This document shows positions 23,357 through 36,608 of a DNA stretch of 64,000 nt, in pieces (within the stretch, counting starts at the first letter, position 1; each line of letters opens with the position of its first letter). The notes below the pieces were generated by a model, which was not told where the DNA came from, did not search any database, and was given only the letters and a program-made list of their open reading frames with translations. The stretch is from NCBI GenBank assembly GCA_019054805.1, contig JAHQIY010000003.1, positions 9,362,001 through 9,426,000 on the forward strand, in the 5' to 3' direction. Position numbers and translations under genes: made by a program. This DNA comes from Brachionus manjavacas. Taxonomy: Eukaryota; Rotifera; Eurotatoria; Ploima; Brachionidae.

Positions 23357-26300
23357 TCAATTTCCTTGCCATAGTCCTGATTGTTTAACCCTTTTAGAAA
23401 AAAAATTTAGTTACTAAATTTTCAAGGAAAACATCGAGATTCTATCGTTGTTAGTGAAAGCCGACTTTGTGGAAAACTTCGATTTTATGTTAAGAATCAC
23501 AAGTTTTAACTAAACACAAAATCATTAGTCTTCCACAAAGATCTAGCTTTTAAAAGGTTAGTTGTTTTATAAACATGTAAGGTTCGAAGACTCAGAATCT
23601 TGTGTTTTGAATTATCTGAACACAAAATCACTGGTCTTCCAGCTTACATGTTCTATTTTAGTTGGATTCATTTTATTCCAACAATAAAAATCACTTACGT
23701 CATTTGCAGTAAGTATTGAGCATTTTGAATTTGTTCAGCATTACCGGTTATTGTAATTACTCGATCATTATTACCAAGCTGAGGCTTGTCAATGGTGATG
23801 CCAGCTCCAGACTGCTCCCTTATTTGTTGAATTTTGGCTCCTTTTGGTCCAATAATGGCTCCAGCTAGCTCATTCGGTATTGTGACCTGATTAGTCATGT
23901 TGTTCGGCTTATTGTGGCCAGCATTATGACCACTGTTGTGGCCAGCATTATGGCCGCCGTTTTGGTAGCCATGGTCGAAGCTAGTTTGATGCCTTGGCCC
24001 ACTAGGGGGAGCATGCTGTTGGTAGTTGCGAGGAGGATGCCCTCTTGGTGCTTGATCCGGGCGTCGCCGATCCCCTAAGTCACGAGGGCCACGTACTCTT
24101 TGGTCTCCAGAAGGTGGCCCACGATGCTCTTTTTCAAATCGAGCCCCACCTTGGGGGCCACCTTGGGGACCACCATGAGAACCGCCATGAGAACCTCCAT
24201 GAGAACCTCCATGGGGACCTCCGTGAGCACCACCGTGGGGACCTCCATGAGAACCTGCGTGAGAGCCTCCATGCTGAAACCCGCCAGGTCCCCCTCTAGG
24301 TGGTGCACTTTGGCCGACTTTTTTCTCGCTAACATAGCCACCATACTGGCTGGCTGAAAATTCATTAAAATTCTGTGGGTCATACAAGCGACTTGCTCCT
24401 TTTGGTGGAGCGTTTTGAAGCAACTGCAAAGTCTCTCTTAAACAATTGACTATATCAGGCGCTTTACCTCTCATTTGGCAAATACGCTCAGTGGACATAG
24501 GAGCGCATTCCGAATACACTTTCATGTCCAAGCTATGACGCTAAACATCAAATTATATATTTTTAATAAGAATTTAGATTTAATTTTTTAAGCTTTAGCC
24601 TAAAAATTAATACAACTTAAAAGTTTTTTTTTAGATTTCTTTTTTAAAATTGACTCGATTTGATCAGGCTTAATAAAAAAATTTTTATTAAAATATTTCC
24701 TGTATTAAAAAGGACAAGTGAATAAAATTAAAAGATATTTGATTTAAAAAATTTTATAACATTTGCTTAAACAATTGTTCAACTCGAAAATTTTGATTTA
24801 ATTTTTTTTTAAACTATTTTCCTTATTTTCCTGGTTACAAAAAATTTTTTTTTCAGTAAATGAATTTTTAATTTACACAGGAAATATAAATGACCAAATA
24901 AAATATCAATATTTTGAGATTTATCTTTTTTGTCTCTACGATCTATTCAAATTAGAATTTTGCAAATTGTAAATGGTTTGGTGCATTGGTGCCTGGGAAG
25001 GTTTTATTTTCAATACTAAATAAACATACAATTTGATTAAAAATAACAAAATTATTGGCAAATATTTCTTTAAATTTTATCTTTAAACTGAAATATTAAA
25101 TGAAACACTCTATGTTTCACCTTTTAGAAAAATACGAAAAAATCTGTAGTGCAAAATTCATATCTTAATTAGGAATTCAAATTTTGTATTGGAATACCGC
25201 ATTAACTACTACTACTTCTACTTTAATAATCCTAGTATGGAAAAAAATAAATTCGAAGGAAAATTTTTTTTAAGTTTTGTTAGAAAATTAGAAAAAGCAA
25301 AAAAATTGTCTTACTGTGCGAAGCTCCTTTATTTTTTCGCCCCCACGGCCTATGACACAACCAGCTTGGCTTTGGTGTAGCAGCAACCGAAATTCGAATG
25401 GGTGATCGGGCGCATTTTTGGCGTTCTCCTCAATCAACGGTATCACGTCCAAAATAGTGGTAAGACAAGCTTCTGTATCGCCACCGATCAGTAGCAATCT
25501 ATTTTAATAAAAAGTTTAGTTCGCTAAAATGACCAAAGTGGAATAAAAAAATGATGGACAAGGCCAGTAACCAAAAGTAAAAGTATTAAATTACCGTTCG
25601 GGACCGTCGCAATCGGGTACTTGTATAATAGTCTTGTGCTATTAGGTTAGATAAATTAAATTATAGTTATCAATTGAGATGTATTAAAAATTAAATGATT
25701 TCGTTTGGATTCAAGTGGAATCAATCAGTTTGAGTCGAGTATCGGAATGGTCAGTATGGTAGAATTTAAATGTTTTTTTTAGGTCAAAGACAAGACAATA
25801 TTGAGACAATTTATTTGGACAATTGGTGTTGAATGTGTTGGTGATGGTGTGAAAAAAGAGAAAAAGACATTTTATAAGTTGTGTGAATTTTAATTTAACA
25901 AAAAAAAGAGTAAAAATAGCAGCAATTTTTCTAAACTAATTTTCATTTAAAAAACACTTTTTGATTTGGGCATTTTTAGTTTTAGAAATATTTGAATAAA
26001 ATACTCTGTTTCTACTCAAAGTAGACTAAGCTCAATTACCGGACTAAACCTGTGTCACACAAATATTGGAAGCTTGGGACTAGCTACCTTAAATATTTGT
26101 TATTTGATCGAGCATTAAATCTAATGGGTGGACCCCATCACTCATATTTGTACTAAAGTAGAAATTAAAGTATTTAATTGTTTCCTTCTTTACTCAAAGA
26201 CCAATAACACAGGTATTTTTTTAAATCAAAATTCTATTTCAATTAATGAATCGAATAATTGATGATTTCTCTTTGTGAATCACATTGATTTTTTTGATCT

Positions 26301-28649
26301 TTGAGTAGCTGATTTATTTAGACAGAGGATCTATATATTGAAAATTTTCAATATTCCAATTCAAATTAAGGAGGGAAAAATTTTAGAAGATCGTATTTTA
26401 TTTACTTTTTGGAAATTTCTTGGATACAAACCTACGGGCGTTCCAGTAACCATAGTTAAATCTTTATTTGAAAAAAGTATTTCAAAATTCAGGTCTAAAC
26501 AGTTAGAGTATTAGAATAAAGTTAATTTATCAAGTTTTTTTAATTCAAGGATAAGAAAAAAGAGACTTTTAAACTAGACACCATGAGTTACATTAATAAA
26601 ACAAATAATCAGCTCTTTTCTGTTCAAGAAAATAAATTATTCTTATTACCGATAGAGGTTGTAAATTCAAAATCTAAAAATGAATTCAAAAACAAATTGG
26701 ATATCTTTTTGAAACAAAAATAATTAATTTTTTCATATTAACTTAATCTTTTTAAAACATATTTTAAAATCAGACAGCTACCATAGCAAGGCTAGATATA
26801 GCATTGCTCCGCAGTCATTCTGCTGTAGCTTATTATTATTATTATTATTATTCTAAAAACATTAAAATTATTAATTAAGTTAATATTTCTACAATGTGTT
26901 AATATGAATATGGGGTAGGGAGGTCTCTTGTTTAACCAGACCACAATCATAAACTTTAAACATGAAACTCTTCAAGGAAGGATTTCGGATCTAATTCAAT
27001 ATAAAATAAAGTATTGAAAAATGAATTAAATTTTTTTTATATAAAAAAATCTATGAAAAATAATTAATTAAAAAAGTATATTTGAAAAAAAATGTCAAAA
27101 TAATTAGTAGGGTTTTTGCAGACTTTAAAATTGGATGAAATCACAGTTGTTTCATTTGGTCTCATTAACTGAAAAATTTTAAATCTTTAGGGCAGTAATT
27201 GAATGATTTTTTTTTATAGTAAAATTCAAAATTCTCTTTTTTATTCCTTATTTAACATTTAAGTTATTAAACTTTTTACTCTAAATGAAAAATGGTTGAC
27301 AATTTTTGATGTCTTCCTATTTCCTTTTTAATCTAATAGTTTGTCTTTTCATTTTTAAAATTTTCATACATATCTAGGCAAATTGAAATTTATTATAAAA
27401 TTTAAATGTGAATGCCAAGTTAACATTAAAAAAAGGTTTAAAGTATTTAATGATTTCTAAGCGAACATCAAGTGTAGATCTGATATTTTTATATCTACAA
27501 ATCTCTGCAGAATGATGCACAATACTTGGTTGAGACATAAAACTAAACCCTCTGTTCTTAATTGTTTAATGAAAATTTTTTCTTTAAATTATTTTTGAGC
27601 GTGATCAAATTTTGGTAAAATCAAAAAAAAACGAGTGAGCTAGAAAAAACATGCAATTAATTTAACAAATTTTACTTTGACAATTGGAGAAAAAAATATC
27701 AAATATAAAATAAAACTTAAATATTCTAAAATGAGGCAGGGTCATGTAGTAAACTTACTCTGAAATTTTCACGGCATTGAAAAATTTACAGTCACTTTGC
27801 AGAATTTTTGAAGGCATATTTTTTGGGATTAGATTTTTTTGCAAAAACCAGTGATATCACATCGAATTTATTCTAAACCCTCAAGCAGCTGACAAGGTAT
27901 CATAAAAAATTTATTTTATTTATAAAATTCCATTTAGACTTCGATCTTTTCTGATCTTATCTAAATTTACTCACAAATTTTTTTTCAAAAAAAAACATAT
28001 TAACAGAAAACAATCAGATAATTAGAACCCAAAATTACAGTGGTAAGAATTTTTGGGTGAAAAATTTCAATTTTCCAGGATTACGGGAAAGTTAAATTAT
28101 TTTTTGAATTTTATTTTAGTGGAAAATGAGAGCCTAAAATTTTTGCTATAATTGCTTGCTGCTATTTTTGGGCTCAACTCTATTTTGTTTGAGTAGAAGG
28201 ACCTAAGGTCTATTTAAAAAAAAGATACATACATCGGCGCGGAGCCTCTTGATGTTGGTGCCGCCTCGTCCTATGATCGCCCCAGCGTCCTAAAAATCAT
28301 CAAAAGTTAAGTTTTCTTAAAAAAGGAGAACAAATAAAATTTGAACAATTACTTTGCTCGGAAGAAGAATTCTGAGATCTACCTTGCCCAGTCTGTTCTG
28401 AAAGCCAGTTTTGTTCTGCTGCTGATTCGGATAGGTCTCAGTGCGCTGTCTCTTCTGCAAGAACAGGCCTTGGTTGCTGTCCGCTTGGCGCTTTTGTCCA
28501 TGACCATGCTCGGCTTGGCCGTTCATTTGAGGGTCCACGTTGGGACCCGGGTGGCCCATAAACGAGGCTTCGGGTGCGAGCGGCGGCGCGGTTTGATACT
28601 GGGGTATGTTTTGAAATTGGTCGTAAGCATGAGTCTGCTGCTCCATCAT
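23357..28649 (-). CDS. HNRNPK: Heterogeneous nuclear ribonucleoprotein K
   Basis: Poly(C)-binding RNA/DNA-binding protein acting in splicing, transcription and translation by family knowledge. Exons, 5' to 3': 28649-28353, 28289-28233, 25638-25595, 25498-25315, 24540-23699, 23390-23357. All have AG/GT borders and matching phases, giving about 485 residues (human 464). KH1 begins [11 protein letters not shown] with the loop GRGG. KH2 begins [10 protein letters not shown] with GRGG. KH3 lies at about 410-475 with GPKG and ends [11 protein letters not shown]. Between KH2 and KH3 is a Gly/His-rich linker of GGSHGGPH-type repeats, then an arginine/proline-rich part and [14 protein letters not shown] repeats. 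The 5' UTR acceptor is at about 28660. The last exon is less certain: the chosen frame gives [10 protein letters not shown], and another frame is also open to 23323. The 2.6-kb intron 2 carries a LINE fragment. Confidence 0.9.
24895..25165. repeat. Dispersed repeat family copy inside HNRNPK intron
   Basis: Shares ordered blocks with 48750-49085: TGTCTCTACGATCTATTCAAATT versus TGTCTCTATGATCTGTTCAAATT (first 20 bases compared), then AAACATACAATTTGATTAAA and TTAAATGAAACAnTnTnTGTTTCACC. No coding potential. The GAAAC...GTTTC core is a small palindrome in both copies. Confidence 0.6.
26480..26853 (+). mobile_element. LINE 3' end with (TTA)n tail in HNRNPK intron
   Basis: The plus strand reads [20 protein letters not shown], then [20 protein letters not shown] and a stop at about 26720. 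It is a diverged version of the NxWNSLPxxVVxAxSVNSFKxxLD C-terminus of CR1/Jockey-like LINEs. It is followed by a short 3' UTR with hairpin potential (AGCAAGGCTA...AGCATTGCT) and (TTA)8 at about 26829-26853. Antisense to the host gene. Confidence 0.55.
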
Positions 28650-28659
28650 TGATTCTCTA

Positions 28660-31600
28660 AGAAAAAAAATCGATTTTTTTTTTCATTTAATTCACAAAAT
28701 AAATTAAGGTAAAACTCAAAAATATCAGAATTGCTAAGTGTACGCCATTTAAAATAGAAAATTTAAAAAAAAAAAAATTTTGATTAATTTATGAAAATTG
28801 AGACGAATTTTGAAATTAATTTGTTAAATTAAATCTCTAGAGAAGTAATCGAATGAGCGAAACTGACGGATTCTACGGTTCACTTGAATCAAATGAGAAA
28901 CCATGTTTGATCCTAAACATTTTGTTGACTTGTCTCTTATTCTATGCTGTGCATGTAGTTGGACCTGAAAAAAAATTGCGGGATTTATAATGACACAAAT
29001 TGGCTCGCTCAGTCAAAAATGAAATGCTTGAACCCACCATTTTTTAAATTCAATTCTACAAATGTTACTAATGACGCATTTTTTGTCTCAATATGTTCAA
29101 ACCTAGCAAGACAAATTAAAGTTGACTTTTGCGCACTTGGACTTAGAAATCGATTTTTTTTAAATTTGATTTTTACTTACTCTAGTTAGTTTCGAACCAT
29201 TTATTTCTTTTTTTCTTTTTATTCGCAGTTAAAATCATAATCAGCTTTCCAATGTATCGATTTACACAAACATATTTTTTTGAACGTGATTTTAAATCTA
29301 TTCCAAAATTATAAAAAAGCAATTAATCGTCATTGTTTTAGGGCTTTTTAAATTGTCTACCTAATATCAACTTTCATTTATTGAAAATTCTTTTTTATAT
29401 GCTCAATTAAGCTTTGACAATTTTGTTTTTAGTAAATTTTTACTTTTGTCTTTAATTAACACCAAAAAAATTGAAAATAAAAAAAATTCTAAAAAATGAT
29501 ATTTTGATTAGAATAGATGAAAATATTTTTTTATTCTAATTTATCTCAAATCTTTGAAAATTAAAATGGTTAGATGAAAGATGAAAAGTTCACTGAATTT
29601 ACGGAGGATTTTTTCATTGAAAAAAAAATTTTTAAATTTTATTGAATTTTTATTTCGTTATGAAGGCTTTGATACAAGAACCTAATTATTGAATTTAGTC
29701 TTGTAGAAAATCACTAAAGGAATTTAAAGGAATTGCGAAAAACCTATTTTTAACCTTTTGACCTAGACTATCACATTTAGTAAAATTTGAGACTAATCTG
29801 AAATAAAAAAAAAAATTTCCTGTCAATGAGGAGTTTAAGATTTAAAAAATTCAAAATTAATGGGCCATTAACTGGAGGCCATAACCATTTAAGCAAAAGC
29901 GTTCTGAAATTTTTCTTTCAAGCTTTCTTCAGACAACAAAGCTAGCTGAAGAGCGTGGTAAATTTTGTTTTTTAGAAAAAATATTTTAAAATGCAAAAAA
30001 ATTCTTCACAAAATTTGTGTTAATTTTTTTCCTCGCATCTGTAACATATTCTGTAATAGTTGTTAAGGAATTTTAATTATTTATTTTTAATTCTTAACTT
30101 GTTACGGAATAAAAGTTCAGAAGTTCTGATAATCCGAAAGATTAAACAATTATAACAATCATTTTTTAAACCTTTATCACTAAATCTCACAAATTATCTA
30201 ATTCTGAGTAAATTGCCAAAATAAATTACCAAAAAATGGGTTAAAATCGTGGGTCTGCTAAAAAGTGGAAATAAAAACCAAAATGAGATAGTCAAGATGT
30301 TAGTTTTGTCTCCAAAATGTGTCTCTTTAGGTTAAAAAAAGATATACAAAACCTTGAAACCTTGCTTGATCATAAAGAGTCAGTCTTCTATGCCATCCTT
30401 TATGTTGCCTAAAAGTTTTGATGTACTAACATTAGAATGCTTTGGTGCACTCGTATTTTGGTTGATTGAGCACTTATAAATTGGATCATTTGATAGAGGT
30501 CACAATTGAGTATTCGCACTATCTTAATTTTATTCAGTAGCAATTAAAGTGTTCATTATTACTCTGATTTGGCTTTTTGAAATCATCGCACATTTTTTGA
30601 ATATTTGAAAATTAAAGACTAAAACTAATTCCAGTTCACTTTTGTGATAGATCGGCTTAAGTAAAAATCGCCTTTTTAAATATGAAAAAATAATATGAAG
30701 GCTAATTAGAAAAAAAAACTGTTTTTTGATCAAAATTGATTTTAAGCCCATAAATGTTTGATTTCCTTTGGACTTAAAGCAAACGAAAAATCTAGTTATC
30801 TTGTTTGGATATCTTTAAGGCCTATTTGCTAAGGGAAGAGATGCATTGAGACTTTTACTTTTTGCATCCAAAGCAATTTGAAATTAAAGTGAAACTTTAA
30901 ATTTAACACAATTATTTAAAATATCCTTGCATGGAAAACGCGATATTAATGCCTAAAATAAAAAGATTATTCATAAAATAAATACAGTTTTTTTTAAATA
31001 CTAAATCGAAGCTAGTTACTGAATCCAATCAAATGACGATGAGGAAAAAATCAATAATTTCAAGTTCTCTATGGTGATAATGTTTACGTTTTGCCTCAAC
31101 AAAAAAAAACTTCCAAGCAATTACTTACAGAAATCAAGCCAGGTAAATTTAACCATTGAATATTTCTAGCGACAAAAATCAATACTTAGATGCAAATTGA
31201 TATTGGCCACAATTCAATCCAAAGCAATACATAAACTAATTTTTAGAAAAAATATTGACTAAATTCTGGCAAAAGTATATCTTGGAGCATTGGATTTCCT
31301 TGTTGAAAATTTTGTTTTTTTTGGTGAAAAAAAGCTTAGAGTAAATTAAATTTTTTGTTCAATTCTAATAAAAATTGTAAATATTTAGTTCTAAAAAATT
31401 GTTGAACACAAAAAATCAATTATTCTTAAAATGATTATTGAGTCAAACTGCATCAGTAATCGTTTAGGAAAAACATATATTCGGAAGAATTTATGTCGCA
31501 AAAAAAAGCTACTTAAAAATATTAAATTAAATCGTAGTCACAGAGAAGAAGTTTGAAAGGCTACACTTGACTTATCAAGCTTTGTGACAGAAACATAAAA

Positions 31601-32026
31601 ATAAATTTTAATTGAAAATTGACTAAACAAATTAGGTATAGAAATTAATTTGGAATATTGAAATTTTCAGAGGAATTTATAGAAAAATTTGTCAATGCAA
31701 AAAACAAATCACAACAAAGCTTAATTATTAAAATTTCAATTATTAGAAAACGGAATTTTGATTCTCTTTTGTTTTCAATTTGAATACAGATCTAAAAAGC
31801 AGAAATAATTTCGAATCAATTGACTCTTAAAAACAAAGTATCTGTGAAAAAATATTTAAGATAAGTGAAATTTAGCCGAGATTATTTCTTTTATTGATGA
31901 AAAATGTTAAAATTAAAAAAAAAAAAACTAAAATTATTTCATTAATAAACAAAATAAATTAAGGTAAAAAGAGATTTTTTTCCGGATAATTAAAATTTTT
32001 ATTTTGTATTTTAAATGAGAAAAAAT
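28660..32026. other. Intergenic AT-rich region between HNRNPK and the RASEF-like gene
   Basis: Contains the 5' flank and probable 5' UTR intron of HNRNPK and the 3' flank of the Rab gene; both genes are on the minus strand. All open frames are short and low-complexity. No RNA gene or transposon end is recognised. Confidence 0.4.
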
Positions 32027-35000
32027 CTAACAACAACTTTTTTTTTTCGTTGAACAGCTCATGCCAAGTCGAATTCTATCCGATTTAAGTTCAATATCTT
32101 GATTTGTGTTCATTAGTCTTTAAAAAAAAATTAGTACAACTTAAAAATTAATTCCAGCTAAACAAACCTGCTAATTTCGATTAGAGACCTGTCAATATTA
32201 CTTCCATCTTTTGCACTTGTCTCAATAAATAAGCTCTGAAATTGCTTGGCTAATCTGAAGCCGTCCTCTTTTTGAACAAATTGACCATTTTGTCCAATTT
32301 CCTCTCTTAAGTCAATTTTATTTCCAATAATTACAATCGGAATGCGTTTGTCACTCGTTTCATTTATCATTTCAACCCATTCGCGTACATTCAAAAAAGA
32401 TTTTTCATAAGTACAATCGTACATAAGTACCACACCATCTGCTCGTCGGAAATAAGATTTTGCTATAGAGCGAAACCGCTCTTGTCCGCATCTGAAATCA
32501 AAACATATTAAAAATTTTGTTTCCTTTATTTAAAAAGACCTACGTGTCCCATAACTGCAATGCAATTCGCTTGCCATCAATATCAAGAATTTTTGTGTAA
32601 TGATCAACGCCTAGTCATTAAAAAACAATTAAAGAGATTTAAATTTTGAAATTTTGAAATTTTTACCTATAGTAGAGCTTGTTGATGTGTTAAATTGTCC
32701 CTTGCAATATCTCGTTATAAAACTGGTTTTACCAACTCCCTAAATTTGACCAATTTTTTTTAAGTAATTTTTTTAAAATGGACTGTCTTAATCGTTCATT
32801 CAAATTTTTATTTTGCTCAAAAATTTTCTTCTTAAAAATGAATTCAGTATCTATAAGTTAGATGTCTATTTGAAGAGAAACCTTTTGAATTGACCAAATT
32901 TATGATCATTGGAATTAGGCTTTTTTAACATGAATTTTCGTAAATAAAGTAAACATTGTCGGAAATCAACTTGTCACATCATATCATCTCATTTCATTTA
33001 ATATCATTTTTTAAACTTTCCTCATATTAGCTGATATCTGCTTTTATCATTTGATACCAGATAATATCAGGTGAATTAAAATTTGAATTTTTAAATGTAA
33101 AATTATGTAAAAAAAAAATTTTCCCTGATATTAGCTGATATCAGTTGATATCAAATCGTACCATCTGATATCAAATGATATTATATGATATGATGTGACA
33201 AGTTAATTTCCGGCACTGTAACTAAGGCTGGTAGACCGGTTCTAATATTCAAACCGTTCTAAGAGCTTGCCTTTTTTTTTTAAAGAAATGTCAACTCTTA
33301 TTCTTAAATTAAAAAAGTCTTTATTTGGTCAATAAATATAATTAGAAAAATTAAATTTTGTTTTTTTTTCGACTAAAAATTAGCTTAAAAAACGGTCTGG
33401 TTTATTGAATATTAAATAAAATTAATTTATATATTTTGACCTAATTTTATGGCTAATTTTCGTCAAAAATTGCAAAAAAAATAATCTATTTATAAAAGTA
33501 ATAAATGGATATAAACTTTAAAGAAAAAATACCTTAACTTAATTTTTAGATATTAGCTAGAAAATATATAGGACCTTTAAAATAATGCATTCCAAACAAA
33601 TTTGTTGATACAGTTGATTTTTTTTTAATTCCAAATAAATTAAAAAAAAATTTTAAATTAATTTTAAAATTAAAAAAAAAATTGATTAAAATCTATTTTT
33701 TCTGAAAATTTACTAAAAAAATTTTATAGAATAAATGATAATTTATTTTTAAAATATATTTTTTTAAAAACTTTAATTCATACAATATTTACAATACAAT
33801 ATTGAGCCAAAATCGATCTAAAACAAAAATAAAATACTTAAGGCATAATTTTTATAAACTTTTCGCTATTTTTAGTAAAAATTCCGCTTTTTTAAAATCT
33901 TCATCTTGAAAAAAAAATATTTTTTAGAGTTGCATCTAGAACAAAAAATCTCCTTTTAGTTATGTTGCTAGTTGAGCACAATTTATTTTCTTTATTTTCG
34001 GTATCATTGTTCAGTTGTCTTTTCTTCGAATTTGCATTGGGTAATGGTTATTCAAGAGAATACTTTCGATGCTTGTATTTTTGCTTAACTTATTTAAAAT
34101 ATTAAAAGAATGATTTTATCTCTTATTTTTATTTGTTTTCTGTTCGAGCAGAGCTACTTCAGAATAAATTATAGAATCAAAAAATTAAAATTACTTTAAA
34201 TTAAATCAAATAAAAAGAAGAGAAAATTTAAAAAAAAATGCTGAAATAGAGAATTATAGCTGTCTGCAATCATTTTTTACTTTGTCAAATTTTAATTTAC
34301 TACTACTCCTACTACTAAATTTTAATTTAGATGAGTCTTAGTAAATTAGGGCTTAGCTTATTAAATTAGAATAAAGTTTGTTTAAAATAGCGGTAACAAA
34401 AAATTATTAGTCATTAATTATTTTAAAAAAAAGATAGATTCTATTATCATTTTATATCAGTTTTGACCATAAAATCATAGGAGATAATATTTGATTCGAT
34501 CAGATGATATCAGCTGATATCTGTTACAAAATTAAAACCGGAATTTAAATAATAATAAAATTAAAAATTTTAATTTTACCGTCCCCAAAAATATTAAGAG
34601 ATCCTTCAGAATACAATATAGAACAAAAGATTTGCATTTTCTATTTAAAGATCAGTTTTAGAATTAACATTTTGGTACATCTTTAGAATTTAACGATTTC
34701 GACGCCATTATTTAAACTAACTAAGTAATTATTATTTTTTTTTTATTTAAGGTAGGAGTGACTCTTTAAGATTAAGATGTCTGAAATTTTTTTTCTTTCA
34801 ATCATAAAATTTTATTAAATCAACAAAAAACATACCGAATCACCAGCAAAAACAACTTTGAAAACTCTTTCAGGATCCGAATTCGACGTTTTCTAAATTT
34901 ATAAAAAATCATTTAAATGTTTTTCTACGATAAAAAAAAAAATTCTACATTATCTGATTGTATCTCATTATTGTAATTTTTTTCGTCATTATTTACTTAA

Positions 35001-36608
35001 TGTTAAAATGCCAATAAATTAAATTGCTTTAATAAATATTTGTAAAAAATTTACCATTTTCAAATTTTAAAGTAGAAGTTTTGTTTTCATTTTGTGCTAA
35101 ATTTCTGACAAAATTTTGCTGATCACAATTGTCATTAAGCAGAGTGCTATGATGTTCGAATTTAAAATTACTGCTGAGGCTACTGGGAAAAAATGTATCA
35201 TTATTAAAATCTGAAAGTTCATTATTTGATGCAATATATCCGCTATCTTAAATAAATTCTAATTAAATTCTTTAGTTTTTCTTTTTTTGCAGATTACCTA
35301 TTTCTTCGTCATAAAATGAAGTACTTAAAGTGCTATTATGTTTTAAGTGTGACAATTCATTTCGGTAAATCAACCTATAATTTTTTAATTTAAATTTTTT
35401 TTTTAAAAATCCCAATAACTACTTTTCTCTCTGAGGTGATTGTGCGAAATTTTTTCTCTTTAAATTAAATGAAAAAATTAAATAAATCGATAAGTAGAAT
35501 TTACTTCATTTTCGATCTCTTTTTTATTCTGAATCATCGATTTAAGGACATCATTTGTGTCATTGAGCTTCTGGTTAGCATTGCTAAAATAAAGCAAAGG
35601 TACAATTGTATAAAAAAAAAAGTACAAAAATTTATACTGTAAAGCACTTATTTCCTGTTTTAGTCTACACAGTTCAATTAAGGCCTCGTTTGATACAAAA
35701 CTATTTAAAATTGAATTAAAAAAAATTTAAATTTCAAAATTGGTCTAAATACTTTTCACAATTTTTTTCATTGCAAATATTACTCAATTCGGCTATTTCA
35801 CTTCGAAGAACTGAAATCTCCGATTGCGACTGTCTTAATTGTGTTTTCAAATCAACGTTTTCTGAACTTAAATTTTCGATTTTTATCTTTAGTTCCTTAA
35901 ATTGAGTATTTTCGTCTATTTTACATTGTCTTAATTTCTTTTCAGCCTAAAAGAAAACTCTAAAAAGAATTTATTTTTTCTTTTGGCTAAAACTACTTCT
36001 TGGGTTTGCATGAGATTTTCTTGCAAGCTAGCTATTTCTTGACAATATTCTTGCTTTAGATTTTCGATGATCTTCAAATATTTATTTTTTTCCTTTAATT
36101 TTAAAGATTTTTAATAAAAATAAACAACCTTGAAAACGTTATTTTATTTACTTCTAATTTTATTTTTTCTATCATTGTGTTTAGCTGCCGTTCGGCTTCG
36201 TCAATCATGTTTTTAATGGTTTCCTGGTTTTGATCTTTTTCACTAAAAAAAATAAATTAATCAAAAAAAATATCAAATAATTTAATTCACACTTTATATA
36301 GACCATTTCCAATCGATCCGCTTCATTTTTGTAATTTTGAATATCTTGCAAGACCGAGCAAAGGATTTCTTCAAAAAGCTTTATTTTTTCTGGTCTTTCA
36401 TCGTCCAGTAGCTGATGAAACTCGCAAATTTTCTCTTGGCTAAATGATGTAAAATTAAATGCTAAGGGGCTCCGACTGCCAGTTACCTTTGAATGCTCAG
36501 ACCAATTGAAGCATATCTATCTGATTCATTGTCATAGTTTTTCTGTTCATTCGAATGATAGTCCTCTTCATCTACTTGATAATTAATTTTTTCTATTTCC
36601 CAATTCAT
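32027..36608 (-). CDS. RASEF: RASEF/Rab45-like coiled-coil Rab GTPase
   Basis: Large Rab-family GTPase linked to membrane traffic by family knowledge. Sixteen exons, 5' to 3': 36608-36487, 36439-36293, 36242-36152, 36092-35997, 35946-35753, 35700-35638, 35583-35505, 35457-35423, 35374-35298, 35246-35055, 34995-34949, 34892-34836, 32739-32667, 32610-32544, 32491-32168, 32117-32027. Every junction is AG/GT and phases add to 585 codons. Residues about 45-260 are a charged coiled coil. The GTPase starts near 392: P-loop GDSGVGKTS (398-406), switch I Thr in STIG, WDTCGQERFRSIAKSYF, GNKID, ETSAKDGS. The C-terminus KKKSCC is a double-cysteine prenylation site. Human RASEF is longer (740 residues) with N-terminal EF-hands; none is seen here, so either the start is farther upstream or this form lacks them. 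Odd: Cys replaces Ala in DTAGQ. Most introns are 40-60 bp, but one is about 2.1 kb. Confidence 0.9.
32954..33218. mobile_element. Palindromic Tc1/mariner-type MITE in a RASEF intron
   Basis: Termini are inverted: CATTGTCGGAAATCAACTTG on the left matches CAGTGCCGGAAATTAACTTG on the right (reverse), continuing TCACATCATATCAT. The right end abuts TA (33219-33220), and CAGTGC after TA is typical of Tc1-like ends. The interior is nearly all inverted GATATC/CTGATATCAG motifs, so the ~265-bp element would fold into one long hairpin. No transposase is encoded. Confidence 0.8.
34440..34530. mobile_element. Remnant related to the GATATC-rich MITE
   Basis: Contains TTTATATCAG, then CAGATGATATCAGCTGATAT, the same internal motifs as the complete MITE at 32954-33218 and in the same intron. 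Termini are lost. It could be a decayed sister copy. Confidence 0.35.

Noticed and set aside
26041-26215. Possible inverted motif CCTGTGT...ACACAGG
   Set aside because: Only about 8 bp of match; too short to support a transposon without copies.
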